Below are positions 25,825 through 34,736 of a stretch of 64,000 bases of DNA, piece by piece. The stretch's first letter is position 1. Every line of letters begins with the position of its first letter. Where the stretch lies: contig JAHJWB010000001.1 in the NCBI GenBank assembly GCA_018828125.1, positions 186,001-250,000 on the forward strand, read 5' to 3'. This DNA comes from Gammaproteobacteria bacterium (GTDB lineage: Bacteria > Pseudomonadota > Gammaproteobacteria > Burkholderiales > Burkholderiaceae_C). The position numbers and the translations under genes were made by a program. The notes under the pieces were generated by a model. That model had not been told where the DNA came from, did not search any database, and saw only the letters and a program-made list of their open reading frames with translations.

Positions 25825-27411
25825 ATGCCGTTGATTTCTGCGCCGTTGTGCCTCATGGCGGTGGCGCTGCCCTTTCTTTTTGCCTACACCGATTCCCCCA
25901 TCTCCAACTTCTGGCCGCTGGTGACGTCCTGGGTGTGTGGCGGGGTGCTGCTGGCGGTGGGGGCGTGGTCGGCGCGTGGGGCATACCCAGGGCGTTCCCG
26001 CGCAGTGGAACCCGAAAGCTGGGGGCGCCTGTTGGCTGGGGGGCTGGTGCTGGCGGCGGTGTTGTCCAGCATCATCGGGCTGGTTCAGTATGCGGCAGGC
26101 GATGTGGGCCTGGGGCCGTGGATTCATCCCTCGCAGCCGGGCCAGGCCGCGGGCAATCTGCGCCAGCGCAACCAGCAGGCCACGCTGCTCGCCTTGGGAG
26201 CGTGGGCGCTGCTGTGGTTTGCGCTGCATGGTCGGGCGCGATTGCTTGGGTTGTTCCAGGCGCGGCCCGGTCGCCCTGCCGCCGTGCGCGGCCAGCCTCG
26301 GGTTTCAGCCCACTGGCCCGCGATTTTTATATTGGCAACCCTTGCCGCTGCGGGCGCCGCAACGGCGTCGCGGACGGGCGCGGTCCAGTGGTTGTTGGTG
26401 GTGAGCCTGCTGGTGCTGTGGCAGCGCACGGGCGCCGGGCCTGCACTGCGGCTGGCGTTGTTGGGCGCGGGCCTGTATTTGGTAGCAGCCTGGGTGCTGC
26501 CAGAGCTTCTGTGGCGGGCCCAGGGCGTTCATGCCGATGCGCTGTTCCACCGGTTTACTGATGACTCCCAGCCTTGCACCAGTCGGCGCGCGCTGTGGTC
26601 CAACATGTTCACGTTGATAGCGCAGAAGCCCTGGGTGGGGTGGGGTTGGGGCGAGCTGGACTATGCGCACTACGTCAGTTTGTTTCCGGGCGAGCGCTTT
26701 TGTGTGCTGCTGGATAACGCGCACAACCTGCCATTGCAGCTGGCGGTAGAACTGGGGTTGCCTGCCGCCGTGTTGTTGTGCGGGGCTTTCGGTGTGTGGT
26801 GCCTGGGGTCGCGCCCCTGGCATGAAGACCGGCCAGAGCGCCAGTTGGCCTGGGGCGTGCTGGCCATCATCGGGCTGCACAGCCTGCTCGAATATCCGCT
26901 TTGGTATGGGCCGTTTCAGATCGTCGCCCTTTTTGCAATGGCCTTGCTGTTGTGGCCGCAGTCACCGCTGCGTGCACGAGGCGCAGCACCCTCGTTGGTT
27001 CTGGGCGCGGGTGCCGTCCTGATATGGGGCGTCTGTGGCCTGGCGGCGTGGGATTATTTTCGGGTGAGCCAGCTCTATAAAGCGAACACCGACCGTGCGG
27101 CCGCGTATCGGGACAACGTGCAGTCGAAAGTAACGCGCTCTTTGCTCTTCGCCGATCAACTGGCGTTTGCGCAGCTGACCACGACGGGCTTGACCCGGGA
27201 GAACGCGCAGCGCGTGAACCAGCAAGCCAAACACTTGCTGCACTATTCCCCGGAGCCCCGCGTCATCCAGGCGGTCATCGAAAGCGCCGTGATGCTGGGC
27301 AAAGACGATGAAGCGGCCTTTCATATGAAGCGCTACCGCATCGCTTATCCGAAAGACTATGACCGTTGGATGGGCGCCGCTGGCGGCAAGGCGTCTGCCG
27401 AGGTCCGATGA
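25825..27411 (+). CDS. PglL-type O-oligosaccharyltransferase / O-antigen ligase family protein
   Basis: 528 residues with about ten to twelve membrane helices. Family features: PSQPGQAAGNLRQRNQQATLL near 100-120, ASRTGAVQWL, a large periplasmic loop with LDNAHNLPLQLAVELGLPAAV, and HSLLEYPLWYGPF with the conserved His. The C-terminal Wzy_C_2-like domain (about 415-528) ends YPKDYDRWMG. PglL-type enzymes move lipid-linked glycans onto pilin or other proteins in the periplasm. No pilin gene or glycan operon is adjacent, so the acceptor cannot be named. The start lies 152 bases from the divergent RNB gene. Confidence 0.87.
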   Translation: MPLISAPLCLMAVALPFLFAYTDSPISNFWPLVTSWVCGGVLLAVGAWSARGAYPGRSRAVEPESWGRLLAGGLVLAAVLSSIIGLVQYAAGDVGLGPWIHPSQPGQAAGNLRQRNQQATLLALGAWALLWFALHGRARLLGLFQARPGRPAAVRGQPRVSAHWPAIFILATLAAAGAATASRTGAVQWLLVVSLLVLWQRTGAGPALRLALLGAGLYLVAAWVLPELLWRAQGVHADALFHRFTDDSQPCTSRRALWSNMFTLIAQKPWVGWGWGELDYAHYVSLFPGERFCVLLDNAHNLPLQLAVELGLPAAVLLCGAFGVWCLGSRPWHEDRPERQLAWGVLAIIGLHSLLEYPLWYGPFQIVALFAMALLLWPQSPLRARGAAPSLVLGAGAVLIWGVCGLAAWDYFRVSQLYKANTDRAAAYRDNVQSKVTRSLLFADQLAFAQLTTTGLTRENAQRVNQQAKHLLHYSPEPRVIQAVIESAVMLGKDDEAAFHMKRYRIAYPKDYDRWMGAAGGKASAEVR

Positions 27412-27429
27412 CACGGCGAGCGTTTGAGA

Positions 27430-27494
27430 TGCTATGATTTTGGTAGCTGTCAGTGCTTTACGGAAAAGCGCTAGAGGCTAAAAACAATCAAAAT
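27430..27494. repeat. Palindromic intergenic repeat, copy 5
   Basis: Contains TGGTAGCTGTCAGTGCTTT-acgg-AAAAGCGCTAGAGGC; lies between two convergent gene ends. Confidence 0.75.
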
Positions 27495-27537
27495 TTTGGC
27501 GGCTGCAGCGGTCGGGGTTACCGTTCGCCCCCCTGGC

Positions 27538-28122
27538 TCAGGCGAGTGCCAGAAACGCTGCCACGGTGGGCAGGTAGTCGCTGAAGTTGCTGAGTGCGTG
27601 GTCGCCGCCCTCTTGCACCAGTTGCCGTGCCTCAGGGTATCGCCCAGCCATTTCCCGCCAGTCCAGCACTTCATCGCCCTTCGCAAGGATGACCATCTCA
27701 GGCGCAGCAGGGTGCTGGCCGTGTGTGCCCAGCGCCTGCAGTTCGCCGATGTATTCCGGTAGAAAGAAAAACCGTTCGGTCGGGTTTTGCCAGGTGGTCT
27801 GCTCGCCGATGTAGCGCTCCAGGTCGCGGGCGGGGTGAACGGCCGGGTTCAGCATCACGCTGGGGCAGCGGGTTTGATGGGCCACCCAACTGGCGTAGAA
27901 GCCGCCCAGTGACGATCCCACCACCGCCATCGAGGGGTGTGGCCAGCGGGCAACACCCTGCATCACCAAGGCCATGGCTTCTTGAGGGGAGGGCGGCAAT
28001 TGCGGGCACCAGAAAGTCAGTTCCGGATGGTGCTGTGCGACGTACGCGGCCATCTGCCGGGCCTTGGCCGACTGCGGCGATGAGCGAAAACCGTGCAGAT
28101 ACAGAAGGTGCGTGGTGGTCAT
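27538..28122 (-). CDS. YqiA/UPF0227-type alpha/beta-hydrolase (esterase)
   Basis: 194 residues. Starts LLYLHGFRSSPQSAKA, with the oxyanion HG motif; nucleophile elbow GSSLGGFYA (serine near 70); acid D in KGDEVLDW and the catalytic His in EGGDHALSNF. These match the YqiA esterase family, whose physiological substrate is not established. Length is typical. It is divergent from the kinase-HDOD gene with 129 bases between the starts. Confidence 0.88.
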   Translation of the reverse strand: MTTTHLLYLHGFRSSPQSAKARQMAAYVAQHHPELTFWCPQLPPSPQEAMALVMQGVARWPHPSMAVVGSSLGGFYASWVAHQTRCPSVMLNPAVHPARDLERYIGEQTTWQNPTERFFFLPEYIGELQALGTHGQHPAAPEMVILAKGDEVLDWREMAGRYPEARQLVQEGGDHALSNFSDYLPTVAAFLALA

Positions 28123-28251
28123 GCGGACATCAAGGGGGTCGACAAAGTGAAGGGGGCAGGGGAATCACTGCTCTGGGGGCTGTGGCACAGGCATAAGATG
28201 TGCCACACAAGGGCTCCACGCCGTGCGGCGCCCTGTTTTGCCACCGCAGCC

Positions 28252-30690
28252 ATGACTGATTTTGCCCCGCTTTCTACCGCCAAACGCTGGGCGTGGGGAG
28301 CCAGCGAGAAGCCCCCCACCTCCCTCGGTCGGTTTGAGCTGAAAAAACCTCTGGGGCGTGGTGCCCAGGCCACCGTCTGGCTGGCACTGGACCCGCGGTT
28401 GCAGCGTGAGGTGGCCATCAAACTCATGCGCCCCATGCAGGACCAGGACCCGTCGGTGCTGGAGCAGTGGCTGCGCGAGGCCCGCCATGTGGGGCGACTG
28501 GCCCACCCGTACATCGTGCCGGTGTTTGAAGCCGACGTGCAAGGGCGTCAGCCCTACATCGTCTTTGAGTACGTGCCGGGCAAGACGCTGGCGGAGCACC
28601 TCGCCCAGCAAGGGCGTTGTACGCCGCACGATGCGGTGGCGTTGATGGTGGACGTGCTAGATGGCCTGCAGGCGGCGCACCAGGCGGGCATCGTGCACCG
28701 CGACCTCAAACCCTCCAACATCATGATTGACGCCCAGCGCCACGCGCGGGTCATGGACTTTGGCATGGCCGCCCCCGTGCAAGCGACGCCCGATGCCCAC
28801 CTGGCCAGTGGCACGCCCGCGTACCTGGCACCAGAGGCCGCGGCGGGAGCGGCTCCGGCACCCTCGATGGACGTGTATTCCGCGGCGCTGGTGCTGATCG
28901 AGCTGCTGACCGGCCAACCACTCATTCACCAGAAGGACACCTGGCAGGCCCTGTATCGCATTGCCAATGAAGACTTGGCGCTGCCCGAAGACCTGGGGCA
29001 GGGAGTGGATGACGGCCTGCGGGCGATCTTGCAGCGCGCCATGGCGCGTGACCCGGGCCAACGGTATGCCTCGGCGGGGGATTTTCGGGATGCGCTGCGC
29101 GCATGGGCAGCGCCCGCCAGTGCGCCGTCGGCGTCGAGCAATGCCACGCTGGATTTTCTGCTGCGGCGCATGCGGCACAAAAGCGATTTTCCGGCGCTGT
29201 CGGACTCGGTGGCGCGCATCCAGCGGGTGGCCAATTCCGAAGACGACAGCATCAGCGACCTGACCCACGAAATCCTCAAGGATGTGGCGTTGACCAACAA
29301 GCTGCTGCGCCTGGTCAACAGCGTGCACTACGCCCATGCCAGCCGCGGCACCATCAGCACCGTGTCGCGCGCGGTGAGCCTGGTGGGTTTCAACGCGGTG
29401 CGCAACATGGCGCTCAGCCTGGTGCTGCTGGACCACATGCAGGACAAGGCCCATGCCAGCCAGATGCGCGAGGAGTTCCTGCGCGCCATGATGGCCGGAT
29501 CCGTTGCATCCGAGTTTTGCGGCGCTGGCCAGGCAGCGGAAGAGGCTTTCATTGGCGCCATGTTCCAGAACCTGGGGCGCATGCTGTGCGAGTTCTATTT
29601 TCCGGAAGAGGCCCGGCAGGTGCGCAGCCTCGTCGCCGCGGGGCGCATGGAAGGGGGCGAGGAATCCGCGTCCGTGCAGGTGCTGGGCTTGGGATTTGAA
29701 GACCTGGGAGTCGGGGTTGCCCGCGTCTGGGGCTTGCCGGAGAGTCTGCAGCGCTGCATGCGCAAACCGATGGGGTCGCCCATGCAGCGGGCGCCGGAGC
29801 AGGGTGTGGAACGCTTGCGCTGGGCGGCCATGGCGGCCAACGAAGTGGCCAGCATCCTGTTGTTCAGTGACGCAACCCAGATCGAGCCGCATCTGGCGCA
29901 GGTCGGCACCCGCTATGCGCGCACGCTGGCGCTGTCTGCCGAATCCATTGCCGAGGCCACCTTGCGGGCCCGCCACAAGCTGGTGGCACTGGCCGAGGCG
30001 CTGGATCTGCGGGTGGAGCCTGGCACGCCCGCAGCCCGATTGCTGAAACTGCCCGCCCCCGAAGGTGCTTCGGCGACGCCGGAGGATGCCCTGAAATCGC
30101 ACGAACTGCGCGCCAGCGAGACACAGCCCCTGCCCGCCGTGCTTGCTTCGCAAGCCGGTGGCGCGGTGTCTGTGGCCCAGGTCAATGAAGTGCTCGCAGC
30201 CGGTATTCAGGACATCACCAATGCCATGGTCGAGAGTTTTCAGCTCAACGACGTATTGCGCATGATTCTGGAGACCATGTTCCGGGCGCTCGGATTCAGG
30301 CGCATGGTGTTTTGCCTGCGCGACGCCAAAACCGAGGTGCTGACGGGCCGTTTTGGACTAGGAGAGGGCAGCGAGGCGGCGGTGCGCGCGATGAAGGTGC
30401 CGCTCAAGGCGCAGGGCGACCTGTTTGCCGCAGTTTGCTTGCGCGGTGCCGATACGCTGATCAATGACGCCACCGAGGCACGCATGCAGAAGCGGTTGCC
30501 CGAGTGGTACCGCTCGGGGCTCAATGCGCCATCATTTTTGCTTTTGCCTTTGCAGATCAAGGGGCAGCCCTTTGCCCTGATCTACGCCGACCAGTCCGCC
30601 GCGGGAGGGATTGTGGTGGATGACAAGGCTCTGGGTCTGTTGCGCACCCTGCGCAATCAGGCGGTGATGGCCTTCCGGCAGGCGGGTTGA
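28252..30690 (+). CDS. Ser/Thr protein kinase - HDOD - GAF fusion signalling protein
   Basis: 812 residues from MTDFAPLSTAKRW. Residues 27-285 are a Hanks-type kinase: GRGAQATV (35-42), catalytic Lys57 in VAIKLM, HRDLKPSN (149-156), DFG (169-171) and the activation segment ending GTPAYLAPE. An HDOD domain follows (about 300-510: RRMRHKSDFPALSDSVARI), related to metal-dependent HD phosphohydrolases but typically without activity and common in regulators. The C-terminal 200 residues are a GAF-like sensor domain (SFQLNDVLRMILETMFRALG). There is no membrane helix, so it is cytoplasmic. Targets are unknown. rodA starts 35 bases downstream and may be co-transcribed. An in-frame ATG at 28093 is less likely. 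Confidence 0.88.
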   Translation: MTDFAPLSTAKRWAWGASEKPPTSLGRFELKKPLGRGAQATVWLALDPRLQREVAIKLMRPMQDQDPSVLEQWLREARHVGRLAHPYIVPVFEADVQGRQPYIVFEYVPGKTLAEHLAQQGRCTPHDAVALMVDVLDGLQAAHQAGIVHRDLKPSNIMIDAQRHARVMDFGMAAPVQATPDAHLASGTPAYLAPEAAAGAAPAPSMDVYSAALVLIELLTGQPLIHQKDTWQALYRIANEDLALPEDLGQGVDDGLRAILQRAMARDPGQRYASAGDFRDALRAWAAPASAPSASSNATLDFLLRRMRHKSDFPALSDSVARIQRVANSEDDSISDLTHEILKDVALTNKLLRLVNSVHYAHASRGTISTVSRAVSLVGFNAVRNMALSLVLLDHMQDKAHASQMREEFLRAMMAGSVASEFCGAGQAAEEAFIGAMFQNLGRMLCEFYFPEEARQVRSLVAAGRMEGGEESASVQVLGLGFEDLGVGVARVWGLPESLQRCMRKPMGSPMQRAPEQGVERLRWAAMAANEVASILLFSDATQIEPHLAQVGTRYARTLALSAESIAEATLRARHKLVALAEALDLRVEPGTPAARLLKLPAPEGASATPEDALKSHELRASETQPLPAVLASQAGGAVSVAQVNEVLAAGIQDITNAMVESFQLNDVLRMILETMFRALGFRRMVFCLRDAKTEVLTGRFGLGEGSEAAVRAMKVPLKAQGDLFAAVCLRGADTLINDATEARMQKRLPEWYRSGLNAPSFLLLPLQIKGQPFALIYADQSAAGGIVVDDKALGLLRTLRNQAVMAFRQAG

Positions 30691-30725
30691 CCGCAGGGCT
30701 GGCCTGCGGGGCCGATAATTGCGGG

Positions 30726-31898
30726 ATGTCCGTCGTTTTTGAAAAGCCCACTCTTGCGCAGCGCTTTGCCCCTTTGTTTCGGGGTTTTGACCTTCCGCTC
30801 CTCTTGGTGGTGTTGCTGCTGGCAAGCGCGGGGCTGGTGGCCATGTATTCGTCGGGCTATGACCACGGGACCCGCTTTTCAGACCATGGGCGCAACATGC
30901 TCATCGCGGGTGCCATTCTGTTCATGGTGGCCCAGGTGCCCCCGCAGAAGATCATGGTGTTTGCGGTGCCTTTATACATAGCGGGGGTGGCGCTGCTGGT
31001 GGCGGTGGCGATCTTCGGCATCACCAAGAAGGGCGCCCAGCGCTGGATCAACTTGGGCATCGTCATTCAGCCCAGCGAGATTCTGAAAATTGCCATGCCC
31101 TTGATGCTGGCCTGGTGGTTTCAGAAGCGCGAAGGCACACTGCGGCCCCTGGACTTTGTTGCCGCGGGGCTGTTGCTGGCCATACCGGTCGGGCTGATCA
31201 TGAAACAGCCCGATCTGGGCACCTCGTTGCTGGTGCTGGCGGCGGGTTTGTCGGTGATCTTTTTTGCGGGTCTCTCGTGGAAGCTGGTGCTGCCGCCGGT
31301 GGTGATCGGCGGGATTGGCATCGCCACCTTGGTGCTTTTGGGCGACCCGCTGTGTGCCGATGGGGTGCGCTGGGCGGTGCTGCACGACTACCAGCAGCAG
31401 CGTATTTGCACCTTGCTGGACCCTACGCGGGACCCCTTGGGCAAGGGCTTTCACATCATCCAGGGCATGATCGCCATCGGGTCGGGGGGCATGTGGGGCA
31501 AGGGGTTCATGGCGGGCACGCAGACGCACCTGGAGTTCATCCCCGAGCGCACCACCGATTTCATCTTTGCCGCGTTCTCCGAAGAGTTCGGGCTGGCAGG
31601 CAACCTGTTCCTGGTGGTGTGTTTCTTGATGCTGGTCTGGCGCGGGCTGGCGATTGCAGCGGGTGCCAACAGCCTCTTTGGGCGCTTGATGGCGGGCGCG
31701 GTGTCCATGATCTTCTTCACCTATGCCTTTGTGAACATGGGCATGGTCAGCGGCATCTTGCCGGTGGTGGGTGTGCCCTTGCCCTTCATCAGCTATGGCG
31801 GCACGGCAATGGTGACACTGGGGCTGGCGCTGGGCATCCTGATGTCGGTGGCGCGCGCGCAAAAGCAGGACTCCAAAGACGCCCGCCCTGCGCTGTAG
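30726..31898 (+). CDS. rodA: Rod shape-determining peptidoglycan polymerase RodA
   Basis: 390 residues; SEDS family with about ten membrane helices. RodA polymerises glycan strands with PBP2 during elongation. Diagnostic stretches: KKGAQRWINLG, IQPSEILKIAMPLMLAWW, KQPDLGTSLLVLAAG (catalytic Asp region), LDPTRDPLGKGFHIIQG and the C-terminal GVPLPFISYGGTAMV. mreBCD and mrdA (PBP2) are not adjacent, whereas many betaproteobacteria keep rodA with them. The start at 30726 is preceded by the end of the kinase gene, so shared transcription is possible. Confidence 0.96.
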   Translation: MSVVFEKPTLAQRFAPLFRGFDLPLLLVVLLLASAGLVAMYSSGYDHGTRFSDHGRNMLIAGAILFMVAQVPPQKIMVFAVPLYIAGVALLVAVAIFGITKKGAQRWINLGIVIQPSEILKIAMPLMLAWWFQKREGTLRPLDFVAAGLLLAIPVGLIMKQPDLGTSLLVLAAGLSVIFFAGLSWKLVLPPVVIGGIGIATLVLLGDPLCADGVRWAVLHDYQQQRICTLLDPTRDPLGKGFHIIQGMIAIGSGGMWGKGFMAGTQTHLEFIPERTTDFIFAAFSEEFGLAGNLFLVVCFLMLVWRGLAIAAGANSLFGRLMAGAVSMIFFTYAFVNMGMVSGILPVVGVPLPFISYGGTAMVTLGLALGILMSVARAQKQDSKDARPAL

Positions 31899-32004
31899 GT
31901 GTTTGGGTTCTCTAGGGTTTCTGCGGGGGCGTTGCTTCGGGCGCCACAACGGGGTACAAAACGAGAGGCCAACTGTGCCTTGGCCTCAACCGGAGGGCTC
32001 CCCT

Positions 32005-32343
32005 ATGGCGGCGAAGTTCGAGCTGAAGAAGTCGAAGAACGACAAGTTTGTTTTCAATTTGCTGGCCACCAACGGCCAGATCGTTCTGACAAGCGAAATG
32101 TACGAGTCCAAGGCCAGTGCGCTCAATGGAATCGAATCCGTGCGCAAAAACGCCCCGGACGATGGGCGCTTCGGTCGTCTCAGCGCCAAGGACGGGTCGC
32201 CTTACTTCACGCTCAAGGCGGCCAACGGACAGGTGATTGGCCAGAGCCAGATGTATTCCGGGGCCAGGGCGCGGGATGCAGGGATTGAGTCGGTGCAGAC
32301 CCATGCGGTTGCTGCTGCCGTGGATGACCAGACGGGCGCCTGA
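32005..32343 (+). CDS. YegP family protein (DUF1508, tandem repeat)
   Basis: 112 residues made of two DUF1508 repeats: KFELKKSKNDKFVFNLLATN followed by GQIVLTSEMYESKASALNGI in the first, and SPYFTLKAANGQVIGQSQMY followed by ARARDAGIESVQ in the second. Each repeat is about 50 residues with the pattern F-x-L-x-A-x-N-G-Q. The family is small, soluble and of unknown function. Ribosome-binding GGAGGG precedes the ATG. Confidence 0.9.
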   Translation: MAAKFELKKSKNDKFVFNLLATNGQIVLTSEMYESKASALNGIESVRKNAPDDGRFGRLSAKDGSPYFTLKAANGQVIGQSQMYSGARARDAGIESVQTHAVAAAVDDQTGA

Positions 32344-32383
32344 CGCCGCCAAGCAGGGCGGACACTGGTTGCTGTGGGAGATG

Positions 32384-32421
32384 GGTTGATTGCAAGGGGT
32401 CATACGCCCCTTGCCTCAACC
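32384..32421. other. Long inverted repeat between yegP and tldD
   Basis: GGTTGA-tt-GCAAGGGG-(tcatacg)-CCCCTTGC-c-TCAACC forms a 14-bp stem with small bulges. No T-run follows, so it may be a hairpin terminator lacking a U-tract or an RNA-stabilising structure. Confidence 0.65.
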
Positions 32422-32450
32422 GGGCATGGCCGCACGCCTAAAATGCCCGG

Positions 32451-33935
32451 ATGACTTTCCGCTCCACCACTGCCGCGCCCCAGCGTGCGGCCACCAGCCA
32501 GCGCATTGATGTTGCCCGCGAACTGCTGCTGACCCCCTTCGGGCTCGACGAAAGCCATCTGGCCCGCGCGCTGGCCGAGATCCGCACCCACCAGGTGGAC
32601 GACGCCGATCTGTACTTCCAATACACGCGCAGCGAGGGCTGGAGCCTGGAAGAGGGCATCGTCAAGACGGGTTCCTTCAGCATTGACCAGGGTGTGGGCG
32701 TGCGCGCCGTGAGCGGGGAGAAAACGGCCTTTGCCTATTCCGACGACATCTCCGAGGCTTCGCTGCTCGATGCGGCTCGTACTGTGCGATCCATTTCGGC
32801 TGCATCTCAGGCCGGTAAAGCGCGGGTAGCTCCTAAAAAGGTAGCTGCAGGCCGCAGCCTGTACCCGGGTGTCGACCCCATCGCCTCGCTCGACAGTACC
32901 GCCAAGGTGGCCATGCTGGAAAAGCTGGAGCAGCGCGCCCGCGCCAAGGACCCCCGCGTAGCGCAAGTGATGGCCGGGCTGGCCAGTGAATACGACGTAG
33001 TCCTGGTGGCGCGTGCCGACGGCACGCTGGCGGCGGATGTGCGTCCGCTGGTGCGTCTGTCGATCACCGTGATTGCCGAGCAGAACGGCCGCCGCGAAAT
33101 GGGCTCGGCGGGCGGCGGTGGCCGCTTCGGGCTGGCCTATTTTGATGACGAGCAGATGGGCAAGTATGTGGACGAGGCCGTGAATGCGGCCCTGGTCAAC
33201 CTTGAATCGCGCCCCGCCCCTGCGGGCGAAATGACCGTGGTGCTGGGCTCAGGCTGGCCCGGCATCTTGTTGCACGAAGCCATTGGCCACGGGCTGGAGG
33301 GTGACTTCAATCGCAAGGGCTCCAGTGCGTTCAGCGGCCGTATCGGCCAGCGCGTGGCGGCCAAGGGCGTTACCGTGTTGGACGACGGCACCATCGCCGA
33401 CCGCCGCGGCTCGCTCAACGTGGACGACGAAGGACACGCCAGCCAGCGCAACGTGCTGATCGAGGACGGGATCTTGAAGGGTTACATCCAGGATTCTCTC
33501 AATGCGCGCCTCATGGGCGTGGCCCCCACTGGCAACGGCCGCCGCGAGAGCTATGCTCACATTCCCATGCCGCGCATGACCAACACCTACATGCTGGGCG
33601 GCGACAAGGACCCGCAGGAAATCATCGCCAGCATCAAGAAGGGTTTGTACGCCAGCAACTTCGGCGGCGGGCAGGTGGACATCACTTCGGGCAAGTTTGT
33701 GTTCTCCGCCAGCGAGGCCTACTGGGTCGAAAACGGCAAGATCCAATATCCGGTGAAGGGCGCTACCATCATCGGCAGCGGGCCCGAGTCGCTCAAGAAG
33801 GTCACCATGATCGGCAACGACATGCGTCTGGATAGCGGCGTGGGCACCTGCGGAAAAGAGGGGCAAAGCGTGCCTGTAGGCGTGGGCCAGCCCACTCTGC
33901 GCATCGAAGGCTTGACGGTGGGTGGCACAGCCTGA
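32451..33935 (+). CDS. tldD: Metalloprotease TldD
   Basis: 494 residues. TldD pairs with TldE (PmbA) as a heterodimeric zinc protease that processes microcin-type precursors and degrades unfolded peptides in the cytoplasm. The zinc site HEAIGHGLEGDFNRKG is near 276-291. Other family blocks: DDADLYFQYTRSEGWSLEEG, ADRRGSLNVDDEG and TNTYMLGGDKDPQEII. pmbA is not in the window. Codons around SQAGKARVAPKKVAAG (near 120-135) look like a decayed palindromic-repeat insert. Confidence 0.95.
   Translation: MTFRSTTAAPQRAATSQRIDVARELLLTPFGLDESHLARALAEIRTHQVDDADLYFQYTRSEGWSLEEGIVKTGSFSIDQGVGVRAVSGEKTAFAYSDDISEASLLDAARTVRSISAASQAGKARVAPKKVAAGRSLYPGVDPIASLDSTAKVAMLEKLEQRARAKDPRVAQVMAGLASEYDVVLVARADGTLAADVRPLVRLSITVIAEQNGRREMGSAGGGGRFGLAYFDDEQMGKYVDEAVNAALVNLESRPAPAGEMTVVLGSGWPGILLHEAIGHGLEGDFNRKGSSAFSGRIGQRVAAKGVTVLDDGTIADRRGSLNVDDEGHASQRNVLIEDGILKGYIQDSLNARLMGVAPTGNGRRESYAHIPMPRMTNTYMLGGDKDPQEIIASIKKGLYASNFGGGQVDITSGKFVFSASEAYWVENGKIQYPVKGATIIGSGPESLKKVTMIGNDMRLDSGVGTCGKEGQSVPVGVGQPTLRIEGLTVGGTA
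32811..32846. repeat. Possible half copy of the palindromic repeat inside tldD
   Basis: TAAAGCGC-ggGTAGCTcctaaaaagGTAG resembles the right half of the repeat (TAAAGCGCTAGTAGCT...GTAG). The match is partial. Confidence 0.45.
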
Positions 33936-34042
33936 CCCTGTGATGCGCAGGCCAGCGAGCGGTGGGGTCCTTCACTATTCGCGTTTTCACCCCCTTTTCA
34001 ACGCTTGCACCGTGCGGTGCGCAGCGCACAATCGGCAGCACC

Positions 34043-34582
34043 ATGCCTGCCACGCGCCCTAGTCAACTGCTGACCCTTCAGTCGTTTGGCGATATCAGCC
34101 GTTTTCTGCGTGAAGGAGTGGCCGATGAGGACTCGCGCCAGCTGCGCGACAGCCTCGGCGCGCTGTCCATGCAGATTGATGAGGCCGTTCGCATACGCCG
34201 CAACAGCACCGACACCGCAGCCATCGCCCGCCGGGTGACCACCTTGTCGCACTGCACCCGCGAACATCAGTTGTTTCTGACTGGACTGGGCTCTGCGTGG
34301 CATGCGTTGTATGAATTTGATGCCTACCAGCGCGCGCTGCGTGAACTGCGCAACGCCATTGCCGACTGGCAGCAAATGCTGGAGCGTCGCAGCCCCAAGG
34401 AAAGCGCATGCTTTGACCAGTTTGAACTGCTGGCCTGGCGCACGCTGGGCGAGGCGTTGCTGCTCATCGACATGTACGAGCATCAGAGCAATCCCCAAAG
34501 CGATCTGCAGGATGCAGTGCCTCCTCGCAGGCTGCCTGTATTGCAAAGAATGCGCGCCTGGTTTCGCAGTTGGGGGCGCTGA
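34043..34582 (+). CDS. Hypothetical protein, soluble and helical
   Basis: 179 residues from MPATRPSQLLTLQSFG; family not recognised. It looks all-helical and charged: DEDSRQLRDSLGALSMQIDE and FDAYQRALRELRNAIADWQQ, ending in an aromatic/basic tail (MRAWFRSWGR). No signal peptide or membrane segment. It is the gene immediately upstream of the aroG leader region, but a separate promoter for aroG is likely, so functional linkage is not implied. Confidence 0.6.
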   Translation: MPATRPSQLLTLQSFGDISRFLREGVADEDSRQLRDSLGALSMQIDEAVRIRRNSTDTAAIARRVTTLSHCTREHQLFLTGLGSAWHALYEFDAYQRALRELRNAIADWQQMLERRSPKESACFDQFELLAWRTLGEALLLIDMYEHQSNPQSDLQDAVPPRRLPVLQRMRAWFRSWGR

Positions 34583-34641
34583 GAGGGTGTCTGCCGCATA
34601 CTCCCGGCCCTGTTTTGTCGTGCAATTGCAACAGCAGGCGC

Positions 34642-34672
34642 TTGCTGCACTGCCGCACTCCTGTGCTACATT
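34642..34672 (+). promoter_or_regulatory. Candidate promoter of the aroG leader
   Basis: TTGCTG (34642-34647) and an extended -10 TG-c-TACATT (34664-34672) with 19-base spacing. If used, transcription would begin about at the ATG of the leader peptide, making a leaderless or near-leaderless message. Inference. Confidence 0.4.
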
Positions 34673-34679
34673 GGCCGCC

Positions 34680-34736
34680 ATGCAAGTTCGCAGCGCGTTT
34701 TATTTTTGGTTTTTTATCTCGGTCCCCGGCGGATGA
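34680..34736 (+). CDS. Aromatic-rich leader peptide upstream of aroG
   Basis: 18 codons: MQVRSAFYFWFFISVPGG. Residues 7-12 are Phe-Tyr-Phe-Trp-Phe-Phe, i.e. six consecutive codons for the three end products of the pathway whose first enzyme is encoded downstream. Its last codons (Pro-Gly-Gly, 34725-34733) contain the GGCGG that can pair with the 5' arm of the downstream terminator. No strong ribosome-binding site is visible, but the candidate promoter would place the ATG at or near the transcript's 5' end. The role is transcription attenuation by ribosome stalling when charged Phe/Tyr/Trp tRNAs are scarce. Confidence 0.85.
   Translation: MQVRSAFYFWFFISVPGG

Noticed and set aside
28657..30153. 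498-codon minus-strand reading frame
   Set aside because: Antisense to the kinase-HDOD-GAF gene; no recognisable protein features.
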